Made by a program: the position numbers and the translations under genes | Notes under the pieces: model-generated | Told to the model about the DNA's origin: nothing | Databases searched by the model: none | The model's input: the letters and a program-made list of their open reading frames with translations, nothing else | In this document: piece after piece, positions 1-12,453 of the stretch | Layout: every line of letters begins with the position of its first letter | Position numbering within the stretch: position 1 is the first letter of the stretch | Assembly: GCA_031216445.1 (NCBI GenBank) | Contig: CM062218.1 | Coordinates: 12,386,001-12,450,000 of the forward strand | Reading direction: 5' to 3' | Length of the DNA stretch: 64,000 nt | Source: Lateolabrax maculatus | Lineage: Eukaryota; Chordata; Actinopteri; Acropomatiformes; Lateolabracidae

Positions 1-1052
1 TGACATTAACAACATGGGTTAGGATCTGTTTGTCTTGAGGATCTTTGGAAACCCCTGGAGACTTCACAATTTCCCACCATTTAACAACGAGGGAATATGT
101 TTATAACAGCATATTGCTGCCTATATACATCAGTGTGCCTGTGAGGAGCTCTAAAAAAGGCAGTGTCAGTAGAACATAAGGAGCAGTGTAGCCTCTAGGA
201 GCTAGTGTGGCATTTAGACTCTTGCTTGTTCTTTGGAAGGCTGTTTAAAGAAATGAATCTTCACTTCCTTGTGAGTCACAGTTCTTTTCAGTAAAACTTT
301 AAAGCTTAATGACCCTCATCATTACTGTTCCTGAACACGTTGCCGGTCGAAGAAGCTTTATGGTGTAATATCTTGTATATTTCTTGTGATTGTTTCATTC
401 ATTTACATCATATTCCCTCTGTGTATTTCCTCAAAGGATCAACATGTAGAATAAACAAAACTGACCTAAACATTCAATCAAGAAATGGAGTTATGGAGCT
501 CTCTCTATTTAGGATTTCGGTGACATCTCCATCTCTCACTTGCCTGCCTGCTAAAGCTGAGCTACTGTGACTAAAATACTTAGTCACAGTGCACCTCGGC
601 AGCAGCGATCCAGAGTGCCACTGAGGCTCGGGCCTAGCTAACAGGCTTAGGCTATCCTGTCTCTCTCACGTCAGTATTTCGCTTTCATTTCACCTACACA
701 TAACACTATGGATCCAAACAGTCAGCGCAGAGGAATACTAACATTTAAATAGTCTGTAGTAAATGCACTTGAATACACAAACACTGAGGTAAAATATGCA
801 AATGAACATAGTTACATGTAAAATATAAGATTACATAGTCGCGTGCATATTCATCACGCAAAAACACACAAACACACAGGAAAATGTGTGACAGGGACCA
901 CCCATTTTGTGGAACATGCACCCTGAGTGTGTGTGCCTTTACTTTGTATGTGTGTGTCTTTGAGTGAAAGCACATGCCCACTCCATGATTACAGCTGTAT
1001 GTTCGCAATGTCACAGATAGTACTTTTGTTTCTCTTGCAGCTCCTCCCTTCC

Positions 1053-1055
<3 letters not shown>

Positions 1056-1109
<54 letters not shown>
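1056..1109. repeat. (TC)n microsatellite
   Basis: About 27 uninterrupted TC units. It generates long spurious Leu/Ser and Arg/Glu reading frames on the two strands. Confidence 0.97.
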
Positions 1110-1110
<1 letters not shown>

Positions 1111-1692
1111 TTCTCTTTCTTCCTTATTTTTTTCCAGTCTCCCGTTCACAGCGTGACACAGAGACGGTGGATAACAGTCTGTTAATTCTGTGATAGGCGT
1201 GTTACTGTTATTGCTGAGGGAAGTTGTGTCCCTTATCGTGCTGTATATGGGCTCAGCCCTCATGCCAGTGCAAGACTCTGATAATGTCTTGTTGTTGTTC
1301 TCATACATTTGATATGGTCAGTTATCTGCTGAGCACAAAGCAACTGATTTATGTGAAAATAGACATGTCATCAAAGAAAATGTTTTGTCTTTGATTAATG
1401 TTCTATCTCTATTGCTTATGAGTAGTGTAAGTGTAATCTGGATGGTTTTTCTCTACCTGTTGTGCTTTAATTTTCAGGTATGGGGTCAATTTTGTCAATT
1501 GAACAGTTAGTTTGTGTGTGTTTTTTTCATCTTAAATTAGTTGATTGACTAGTTGGTTTTCTGTTGTGTACCAGTCCTGAACAGATGTGAATGAAGCATC
1601 AGAGATACAAGCATTAGGGCAGTGTGTGTGTGTGTGTTGGTGTGTGCGTGTGTGCATAATGAGCATTGCAGTCGTTAGCAATTTGGGATTTT

Positions 1693-1706
1693 GGGGGGGG
1701 GGGGGG
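1693..1706. repeat. poly(G) tract, 14 bases
   Basis: G homopolymer following a GT-rich stretch; a potential quadruplex-forming or sequencing-error-prone site. Confidence 0.9.
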
Positions 1707-2085
1707 TGGTAGCGATTCTGTACAGCGAGCATGCAGGATGGCACAGATGGTGGCGGAATGAGACCCTTACTCGCTGCAGATTTACGCTCCTCTCTCGGGT
1801 GTCTGTCTGTGTGTCTCTGAGTCCCTCTTTTCTCTCCCTCTCATTTCTCATTTGATGGCCTGAGCATATGCATCACTGTCATTGTGGCAAGACATGCAAA
1901 CATATGATGTGGTAAGCCATCTATTTCCAGAAGTAGTCTGTCTGGTGCACCTCGCAGGCACTTTGTTATCATATTAAATCCTGCTGCTGTTTATGTGCAA
2001 ATTACAATATAGTTCCTTTTCTAGGCACACTGTGTTGCCCTGTGCGGTTGTTTATATTTTGCCTGTCTCCTTTCCCTTCCTTCAG

Positions 2086-2223
2086 ATCGCACTGGGAAGC
2101 GCTCCACCATGCCCGACTCACCTGCGGACGTCAAGACACAGTCCAGGTTGACCCCCCCTACCATGCCGCCCCCACCCAGCACACAAGGAGCACCCCGTAA
2201 CAGCTCCTACACCCCCACCACAT
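2086..2223 (+). CDS. runx1t1: runx1t1 coding exon with internal start ATG (MPDSP...)
   Basis: Acceptor TTCAG ends at 2085 and donor GTGAGT begins at 2224. The exon enters in phase 2 (RTGKRST precedes the Met) and carries ATG at 2109 in a good context (ccaccATGc). It encodes the Pro-rich stretch TPPTMPPPPSTQGAPR. Short isoforms would start here; longer ones read through from an upstream exon outside the window. Confidence 0.95.
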
Positions 2224-5155
2224 GTGAGTAAAGACAGGTTTATAGTTCTGCGTTAAGGGGTTACGATGTGGCAACAAAGGCAGCCTACACAGCAACTACG
2301 CCATAGGCTCTTCAAAGCAGAAAAACTGTTATGTTGTCTCCCACTAGTTTCTGATGTCAGTTCCAATTGTAAACCATCTTCCTGCTGCAATGATTGCCCT
2401 CCGTTACAAAGTGAAGTTCAGTTTTAGGTATCAGTAGATACACTGAGTTGTGGTATCGCAATCAGTATCGGGAGAGAAAAAGTTGGGTTGGTGCAGAAGT
2501 ATAATTTCACCTTTAGACATTCATGGAAAATAAACATAGCAACAGTCTAAAACAGACCAGATAAAAAAAGCACACATGGGAAGACGGTCACAATATGCAT
2601 ATTTATTTCACATACATTGAAATAAAAATCCATCAGCATCACAAGACCTTCTTAACAAGTTGCATTGAGCCTTTCCAAATTGCAGTCATTCGAAACAACT
2701 CACCCAACAAGTTCATTAACGCCCATGCTTACAAACCATTGGAGCTTTGCCATGACGTGTACATAGCCTGTGACAAGCAAATTACACCCTAGTATTCACT
2801 TAGAAGTGCATACTTAACCACTTGCATGAAGAGCACTAGAATCAAAGAATCGCAGGCCCTGCGGTTAAAAATGCTCAGAGCACTCAAGTCTGCGTGAAGT
2901 GTCGGTTTCCTGCTATAGAGACATTATTTTTTTCTCTTTCGATCACTAATTCTCCCTTTCTTCATTTCTGGTAGGCTATTTGCTTTCCCCCCCTCTCTTT
3001 GTATCAGTCTGTCTCTCTCTGTTGCAAACGCTCACACTACACAATTAACATTGGGGCTTCCGTGCAATGAGGGAGGAAAGGCCCAGCTCTCTCATTACAC
3101 ATGCCGAAGGTTTTAACAAAGCAGTATGCTTTGATTTCGACCAAACGTAATTGTTACCAGATGCAGTTTGAGTATCTCGTCTCTCTCCTCTCTTTACAGT
3201 GGCGGTTTTGGATGACGGCCAGAGGGGGAGTGAGTGGATCGCTAGTCAAAACCTAATCTCATTAGAGAGAAAGCTTTATGCCGCCTTGTATCTCTTTGTA
3301 CACCAACTTCCCTCAACACACACACAGACACACACGCACTGCTCCCGTGCTCTTTCGCGACGGGGGGTCACACTGTGTCTGCTTGTTTAGGCTGCGCGGA
3401 AGGAGGGAAAAGGAGAAGGAGGTGCAGGGAGGCAACGTGTCTCCAAATGCAGAAATATGTTTTTTATGAGAGGATGCCGCAAAGGATCAAACGTGCCTCG
3501 ATGATTGGAAACAAATGTTGAGGATTGGGAATGTTTTCAGGGGAATGTAAATCCTTTCAAATCAGTGGTTAGGTCTCAATGAAGCTGACATATGTTGTTT
3601 CCTCTGCTGGTGTTTGGTAAAGGCAGAGAGTCAGTGATTTTAGGTTATTTTTGGTGATGCATATATAGCAAGAACAAATGCAGTGTGACCTTTGCACAAC
3701 AGTTAACTATGTTGAAAAAGACATTGTTTTTTTATAATATCTTTCCCATTTTGCTTTCTTTTCTCTTAAGGCTATTCTTTATGTCCTTGTCTCACACAGT
3801 AACCAATGGCAGTAGCCACTCTCCTACAGCCCTCAACGGTGCTCCATCTCCTCCAAACGGCTACAGCAATGGTCCTAGCTCCTCCTCCTCATCCTCGCTG
3901 GCCAACCAGCAGCTGCCGCCGGCCTGTGGCGCACGGCAGCTCAGCAAGCTGAAGCGCTTCCTCACAACTCTACAGCAGTTTGGCAACGACATCTCACCTG
4001 AAATCGGCGAGCGGGTCCGCACGTTAGTGCTAGGACTAGTGGTGAGTGGCTACTGTGTATGTGAGCTTTAGTGCAAAGGGCTCATAGAGTGAAAGTTGAC
4101 ACTTGGCCTTAAAACCTCAAGGGTATTTCTTTAAGGCTTTTTATTTTCTTATGTCAGAAACCTCACCCATCTGCCCCTCAGGCACACGTGTAAAATAAAC
4201 AGAGATTTGCAGATCACTGCCTCCAGGATTGACATCCATCAGTACTTTGCAGCCTATTATTCAATGCCTGACAAAACAATGGCAGTATGTTGTCCACTGG
4301 GACAAAGAATAACATCAAACCAGGAGACTAACGTATTTATGCACTTGATCCAGTTTGGATTTAATTGCATTACATTTATTTAAATTCACGCACAACACGC
4401 AACAAAATGGAAAACCAGAGGCACAGGACAATAAGGATTAGCCTTCTTATTTTAACATCAAACTAATGTTATCATTGAGGTTGTGTCTGACAACCTAACC
4501 TAACTCAACCACTTGCAATATAAAAACATTATTTATTTCTGTGCTAATAAATTAATGGAATTTCAAAAAATGGTGATTGTAGCTGTAAGAGGAAGCACAA
4601 AGCATTTTAAATTAATAAATTAATAAAAACAGGATGTGATGTTCAAAACCTAAATTAGAATATGTTTAAATTTACTAATAATATAGTAGCCAAGTAAACA
4701 ACAAAGAATAACAACAATGAAACTTTGTGTTTTCTTCACTAAGTGTTATCTTCATCTGGGATTTACGCATTGGTAATACTGCAAAATACAAAGCAAGCTT
4801 GATAACATCAAAATACATTTATCCAACAGAGATTTGAGAAGACAGATGTGTTTTCCAGCTTAGCTGACGTGGTAATATGAAGGCTATATGAAATAAAATA
4901 CATGTGCAAACCACACGTCTATGTGATCTGAGAAAATCTGAGCATAACGAGCAGGGGAATACAGAAATAGTGATTGAATGTTGTGCCGAAAAGGAAGAGG
5001 CGGAGGAGATGGAGGGAGGATTTTTTTTTAATTAGCCACACAGAGCATAGCCTCCTTTTGGCTTCACTATGTTTATTTTTCTCACCGTCTGCATATGCAC
5101 ATGCCTCTCCTGTGTCGTTTTGGCTTGCCCCCCCCCCCCCCCCCCATCTCGCTCG

Positions 5156-5188
<33 letters not shown>

Positions 5189-7127
5189 CGCCCGTCTTCC
5201 TCTCTCGCTCACTACCTCTGTCCCTCCCCCTGCCTTATTGAAAAGAGTGACACCATTAATTAGCTAGTTGTGTGCTGGGGAGAGGGAGAGAGGGAGGCTC
5301 AGGAGGTTTCACTAGCTGTCAAGAACAGCCCCTACGCAATCTGGGCGAACAGATGTAAGGCTGAATGTAACAAAATTCAGGTCTGGGAAATAACACAGAG
5401 AGTGTGGGGAGGAAAAATAATATCTGCTGCTTTTTTTATGTTCTCCGTCTCGCTTAATTTTTTTTTCCTTGTTTGTATTTCGCTTGTTATAGAGCAGATT
5501 CTTCTCCCGTGTGCAGGCTCACCTCTTTCTCTTTTCTGCTCTGCTCTGTATCTTGGGAATAGTTCATGTTGAAAATTAAAAATAGTGTCACCGCTGTCTT
5601 GCCAGACATTCATGTGAGTTGCAGGCAACCAAAGAAGGAGAGATAGAAACTAGACTTTGTTGGGGTGTGGAGGGTTGACAAACTGAAATGTATAACTCTG
5701 GACCCCCCACTGCTCCAAACACATACTCATACACTCAACCATACAGAAAAAACACAAAGACTCACTCTAAACACACTACCCCCTCCGATGTAGCATGGAC
5801 CAGGACCATACACCTTGATCTTATATGGTCTGTGAAAAGAGACAGGCTCATGTACTGTGTGTGATAAGGATGTGGCTGCCATGCATGTACACGTATACAC
5901 AAAAGGCATGTGTGCAAACATCCAAATGAATGTCCAAGTGATGGAAAGTGAAGAAAAACAAAATCATGTCCCCTGTGATCTTACTGTATTTTTAGTCAAA
6001 GAGGCTCCATGTCCCAACATCCTGTGCAAAATAACAACAAATGTATTATTTTATTGGGCTGGACTCACATAAATGACTGAATCCAAAAATGAGCACATCT
6101 TCATTTCACAGTTTTCTTCAAAATATACAATATCTTTATGGTTTTTCAGTTTCTATTCATAATAACAAACAAGCAGAAAATAGACTGAAATGAACAAGAA
6201 CAAGGCTTCCAACAATTCAACTGCTCTTAAATGTTTAGATAAATAAGTAGATAATTGTTTTTTAAGTGAGCCAATATTATGATTATTATGATTTATGATA
6301 AAGTCCACCAACACTCATATACAAGCCTATGTTCAAAAAGAGCATATTTGGTTAAAATAAAATGGATTAAGCACATTTCTCCCACATGCAGTGTATTTTT
6401 TGGTGATGTGACTTCTGCATGTGTATTTGTTTTGTTAATTGAAGGAGATGTGTGTCTGTTTTCTGTGGCTCTTTTCACTGTGGCTTGCCCATATGCTTCC
6501 TATTACAAAACCCAAAACATTCACTCCAGGCCAGGATATAGCTTAGCTTCCAATAAGTAATATTATCACTTAATGCCTTCCACATGGATTCATGTGTTTT
6601 CTCTCTGTCTCTCTCTTCCAGAATTCCACGCTAACCATCGAAGAATTTCACTCCAAGCTTCAAGAAGCCACCAACTTCCCTCTGCGACCTTTTGTCATAC
6701 CCTTTCTGAAGGTAGATATTTAAATATACAATTCCTACAGAAGGTTTGCCTGTGTGTCTGCCTGATCGACCAAATCTGGAAAACATTCAGCTAGCCTAGA
6801 TCCAGATGTGCATACTCATGTTCATGATATTTCTCCCTATTTTCTCCCTGTTTTCTCTCCTCTCTCTCTCTCTCCTTCTTGCATCTTTATCTCTCTCTCA
6901 TATCTATCTGTAAGATACTGCCGCTCTCATTCTGTCTCTCACATCATCTTTTTATTTCTCTTGCTCAATCTGTCTGTTTCTCTTTCCTCCAAATGAAACA
7001 GTGCATAATTAATTTCAATACTGGGGATAAGGTCTCACTCTTTCAAGTTCACTCTGTTTAACCCAAAACTAGCAACTTGGTTCCGACTATCATTTTTACG
7101 TACAATATTTGAACTGAAAATAAGTTG

Positions 7128-7163
<36 letters not shown>

Positions 7164-8891
7164 TAAACTCAATTAAAGTGGCTGGAACAGAGCACACTGA
7201 GTGTGGTTTTGGCTGCAGGACAACGTCTTCTTTCATGTGCTCCTTTCCAGCCTTCTCCACCTCTTTCGCTCAGTAGTAGTTCCCATTTTTTATCCTTTAG
7301 CGTTGGATATTACCAGAGGAAGGAACGCTCTTTTAAGCATCCAGCCTTGCTTCAGCCCATTTGTCCATGGTCGCTTTGTCTCAGTCAACAGCACACCTCA
7401 CATCTCTTTATTCCAGTCTGGGAAATAAAAATGAAGAGGGATGGTGGTTTTTCTGTTTGTATCTGCAGGTGAAATAGTGGCCATTTATGTGCATTAGGAC
7501 TGTTTGTGTCAGATAAGTGCATATTCTGATGTCTGCTGGATTTGAGTAGCAATCTGGAGGTGAGACTGGTGGCGGTGGCGCTGTGATTTGTTTGGTAGTC
7601 AAAGATGTCAAAGATGACAAATAGGACTGGGGTGTTTATTGAAAGATGTACTGTGCCGCAGCATTTTGGATCATGTAATGGGGTCTTGGAGAAGCTGGGA
7701 TCAATATATCTGTGTGGTACTAAGAGAGGGAGAGCAGGGACAGGTATAGTACTTAACACATTAACTCATTAGCTTCTATGTTTTTTTCTTTTTATTAATT
7801 GTTTTCTGTTTCCCCTCAATCCTCTTCTTGATTTTTCCTTCTACCTCTATATTTATATTATCTATCCCTCCCTGCCCTCCTCTGTCTGCCTGGGTCTGAG
7901 TGACAGGCATGAGGTAAATGTTACTTGTGAAACAAGACAGTTGGTTCTCCCTGAGCACAATATCATCTCACTTTACTGTCTGTACGCGCGTGCGTGTTTG
8001 CATTTGCAGATGTGTGCATGTGTGAACTGACATTCACAAGCCTATATTATCCACTGAGGTCCTGTGTGGATGTGGGCAGCAGAAATTGGTCCCACTTGAA
8101 TTGCTGTTACTGGCTGCTAACGACACAAACAGGGATTTTGTGTCCTCCCTGTCTCCTTCCTTACATCACTCTCTTATTGTTAAGTTTTCGTCATCTTTTT
8201 CTTTTCTTTCTTTGACTCACCTCTTCTTTTGTTTTCCCCCCATATCTTTCTGTCTTTATCCCTTTTTCCGTCTCTGTTTACTGTTCCCCACCTATCTATC
8301 CTCCAGTCCCTCCTTCCCTTCTCCTCTCCTCGCCAGATGGTTAGTGTATCACTGGGATGGCTGCGGAATCAAAGATGCAACTCTTTTTTTTCCCTCCATC
8401 GCTCCTTCTCTGCCTCTCTCTCCCCAGTCTAATTTTAGTGTCTTCCCACTGCGGGGCCTTTAATGCCAGCTACCATATGGTAGCGGAGAGCAGTTGGAGG
8501 TGTAGGGGAGTTTTTATAGGTGCGTCAAAGCACAGCTGCAACAATGCGCGTCAGGGCTCAGAGTTTTTCATTACGCTAATGTTAGACTGAGCCAACCCCC
8601 CACCCCCACCCAAACCCACTCAACTCCTTTCCCCTTCTCTTAATACTAAACCGCAAATTGGTTGGGACTCTTTACTGGAAGGAGGCAATCATAAACCACA
8701 CAGCGCCAGTGACGTGATGTGTTGGCGGGACGCCCGCCACACGAGACAACAGGCTCGCAAAGTAACAATGTTTCTCGGTTTTCAAGTTAAAGTTGTGCTT
8801 TTTTTAAGTTTGCTCTCGTCTTAGCTGTCAAGCGTTTTGTTTTTTCTTGTGAGTGCTGTGAGACGAGGGAATAAACACATTTAGCTAAAAA

Positions 8892-8924
<33 letters not shown>

Positions 8925-11900
8925 CTGTGGAAATAATTGAAATAGGACAATATAGACGTGCAAAAACATAGTCACATAGATTCTTCTCCAACTGCAAATT
9001 ACACAGAAACAGAAAGTTGATGAAGTGCAGCATATCCTGAACGTGGCATATTCTGAATAGTTTTTTGGCACCGTTTGACAAAATGACAGATCCAGTATTT
9101 TCACAATAAATCATCCTGGGCGGATTTTAGCTGTGGCTGCTGAGCACTACTTGAAATTTTCCTTTTATGCAAGTGCAGATGTTGGTTACCATAACTGCAC
9201 AGAAGCAAACGGCCATACTTTGTCATATGAAAAATGATCCAGTCTCTTCAGTGGTCTGCATCTCTTGACTCAGACTTTCTGTTAATGCATCCCACATCTC
9301 TGGCAATTAGGATGACCTCTAATTAATGAAAGATGAGTTCACCAGGGTCAAAGCAATCTATTTTATACTCTTTTTTCAGAGGGTAATTATGATCATAAAC
9401 TATTAACGGACCATTAACTCGGGCAGGTAAAGCAAAGGCCAGCGCATGCCATTTATTTTACTGCAGCCAATTACTGGAGAGGGATTTTTGTATGATTATA
9501 AAACATAAATACCACTAAACAAATCATGGTTGTGTTTTGCAAGTATTATTTCTGTATGTAGTTGGAAAGTACAAGATTAATGTAGGACGGGAGGAAAGAA
9601 AGGGTGAAAGACTGAATAAAAGTGTATAGATTATAAAAATGAAAAAATGGGTAAAGGAAAATACAAAGCAAGAGACTTAGAGAGAGATTATGTTCTTGAG
9701 GACAAAACAAAGACTAACAGACCTAAAACTTACAAAGATGGCCCCTCCAAAGGCTCTTGTGATGTACCTCGCCAAAATAGCCCCCACTCTTATTCTGAAC
9801 CTGCCTGACGCAACACTTTCATCTTCTTGCTTCAAAATGCACCCCATCAGATGTCTTTGAAGTCAATGCGCACATACCTGCATGACCCTGTAGCTCCACA
9901 CAAGAAAGCAGACCCCCTTGTTATGTCAAAAAGATAGAAAAAAGCTGCTGTTTCTTAAAAAAAAAAAATGTATATACCATAGATAAATTCTTCTGTTGTT
10001 AATGCACTCAGGGTCACAGAAAGTGGTGGTGGTTCAGTGGTAATGAGCAAATAGGGGTTAGATGACATGGAAGAAATGGATCTCTTGTTACCTCGAATTG
10101 GTGTTTTTGGAATGAAAATAATGGGGAAAAGTTTGGCTGCCTATGACATAATATTGTTTTAGTTTCAGTTTGGGGCTTTGTGTAAGGTAATACATTACTG
10201 TGTTATAGTTCTTGAAAAGAGTGTCACTTAAATTTAGTAGAACTTTACATTTTGTTTCAGATCAAAGAGATGCTTCAATCTGGTTACGTTTATATTTTTT
10301 GAAATATATAATAAATATAATCACCATCATATATTATTATAAGTCCATGAGTAGAAATTGTATATTCTAACTGTATATTTTCTCTTTCAAGAATTTAAGT
10401 TGATTTGATTGCCCTTAAAGCAATGCACACACAACTCTATTTGTATTTTACTGTTTTATGTAGTTCCAAATCTACATTAATGTTTTTACTACAAGATATG
10501 TTTGTTTAAGATATTGTAGTATAAACAGGTCAGTTCAGAATCTGACAGGTTATTGTTACCAAAATTAGCCAAAAAGGAAACTGTGAGCCTCTTAGAAAGA
10601 GGAGCGAGTGACTTTTTTACTTTTGTTCAAAGGCAAAAAGGCAGATATGATATTTATATCCTTGCCTCTCTGTAACAAATGGATGTCAGTGTTGTCTAAA
10701 ACATTCTGCACAGTTGTTAAATTTCCTCTGGTAATACAGCGCTGTCTCCTTCTGTAGGCCAACCTGCCGCTTCTTCAGAGGGAGCTGCTGCACTGTGCCA
10801 GGCTGGCCAAGCAGAACCCAGCTCAGTACCTGGCCCAGCATGAGCAGCTGCTCCTGGACACCAGCACCACGTCCCCAGTGGACTCCTCCGAACTCCTGCT
10901 GGACGTCAACGAGAACGGCAAGAGAAGGACGCCAGACAGGTGGGTGAATTAACCAGTCAGAGCATTATTTCCGGTGTGGGACTAATTTGGGTTAGGATCA
11001 TAACATATTTCTACCAATCAACATTTGGAGTACCAGCTCCAAACATTAAAGCAGCTTTACTCCTCTATTATTTGAACTCATGCATAAATCCCTTTGAGTC
11101 TGCCTGCTTCCCCTTGAGCCCATACGTTACTCCACAGACACAAGCTGAGCCAATGCAAGGCAATCGTGTGATGTGTTAATGTATGTATGGGAAGTGTCTG
11201 TCAGTGCGCCACTGGGCCTCATGACGTGCTCCGTTGGACATCTCAGCTCCCGGCTCCTGCTCCTAATGGGGCAGAACTGAGGAGAGGAAGACATGGGAGA
11301 AAAAGACCTGGCTACATCCAGATACACACACAACATGAGGATATCAAAATAAGGAAGACAGCTATGTCTTTGTGAAAAGTGTGAATGTGTCAATTAATGT
11401 GCATGAATATGCATTCTGTGTATGTTTTTGATACCTTAGTAATCATTTTCTTCCGTGCTTGATTGGCTGTGGAAGTATACAGTGTGTGCCCGTGTGTCTC
11501 TCTCTCTGCATCAGTTCAAACCCCCACCCCAGCCAAATCACTACTTCCATTTGTTGTCACGGACTTTGGTAATGACTCAATGTTCCCTGCTCTAATGGAC
11601 AAGCACTGAGACGTGACGTCCAGGAACACACAGCACTGTAAAAACCTATAGTCCTCTCTCCAAAAGCAGCAGAAACGGAAACAAGCTCAAAACCCGTCCA
11701 GACCAACGGCGAGTGTGTGTGCATGTTTAAGACTGTGGCCCATTCCCAGCCCAGTGAAGTACATTTTATGTGGTAGTGATGCAATACGACTTAAAAATAA
11801 CTTATAGAAATTTGTATGTATTTTCTCCCCACATGGGTTTATAAAGGAATTTTACAAAACCGAATAACTGAGGCTATCGAAACTTTAATAAATGCAGTTA

Positions 11901-12414
11901 GATATGCACAGACTTATACAAACATTCTTTCATTAAACATTGTTATGCATTTTTAACTCCTTGAACAGAAGTTTGTGAACATTTGTGTTTTGTTGAGTTT
12001 GTGGCTGGGCTACGAGTACAGTGTGTGCATGGTCTTCTGAAATAAAGAGTAATTCCCAGGAGTTTCAAATTTTTAATACAGGCAGGGGAGAGGAAAATGT
12101 ACTTTTTATATTTGCTGAGGGACAAAAATGCCAAACGTGATATTAATAATTCTCACCTCTCTTTTCCCCCAACAGTGGGATAGGCAGACTTTTTCTGTAA
12201 TACCTGCATATTTGCAGGCCGTCTGGTGCATAGGGGAGTGAGCTTAGGGGAAAAGGTGTGCGTGTAAATGTGTGTGAGAGAAAGAATATATGGAGAGAGA
12301 AAAAGTAAGTAGGCATCTGTATTCAGTGAAAAAATGTGGTCTGTTTGTGTGAATGTGTGTGTGTATCATTCTCTATCCAGTGCAAAAGTGCAAGTCTGGT
12401 TCATGTATGTGCAC

Positions 12415-12453
<39 letters not shown>

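Larger units (their letters stand above)
1..2085 (+). other. runx1t1 intron upstream of the first exon in the window
   Basis: The exon at 2086 begins in mid-codon, so this stretch is intronic for the longer isoforms, although it could include a promoter for a short isoform. It holds a TC microsatellite (1056-1109), a GT tract near 1622-1651 and a run of 14 G at 1693-1706. I found no match to the first coding exon of the long human isoform. Confidence 0.6.
6712..10757 (+). other. runx1t1 intron with GT and AG repeats and a possible conserved element
   Basis: GT-AG intron holding (GT)n at 7132-7160, pyrimidine-rich stretches around 8150-8430, (AG)n at 8890-8924, and a homeodomain-site-rich block at about 9121-9500 described separately. 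Confidence 0.7.

Noticed and set aside
745..1308. 187-codon minus-strand frame and the overlapping plus-strand frame at 927-1193
   Set aside because: Both run through the TC microsatellite (Arg-Glu and Leu-Ser runs) inside an intron; no domain or splice context.
3199..3390. Open stretch after TTTACAG as a possible alternative runx1t1 exon
   Set aside because: No similarity to any ETO-family exon and no clear donor.
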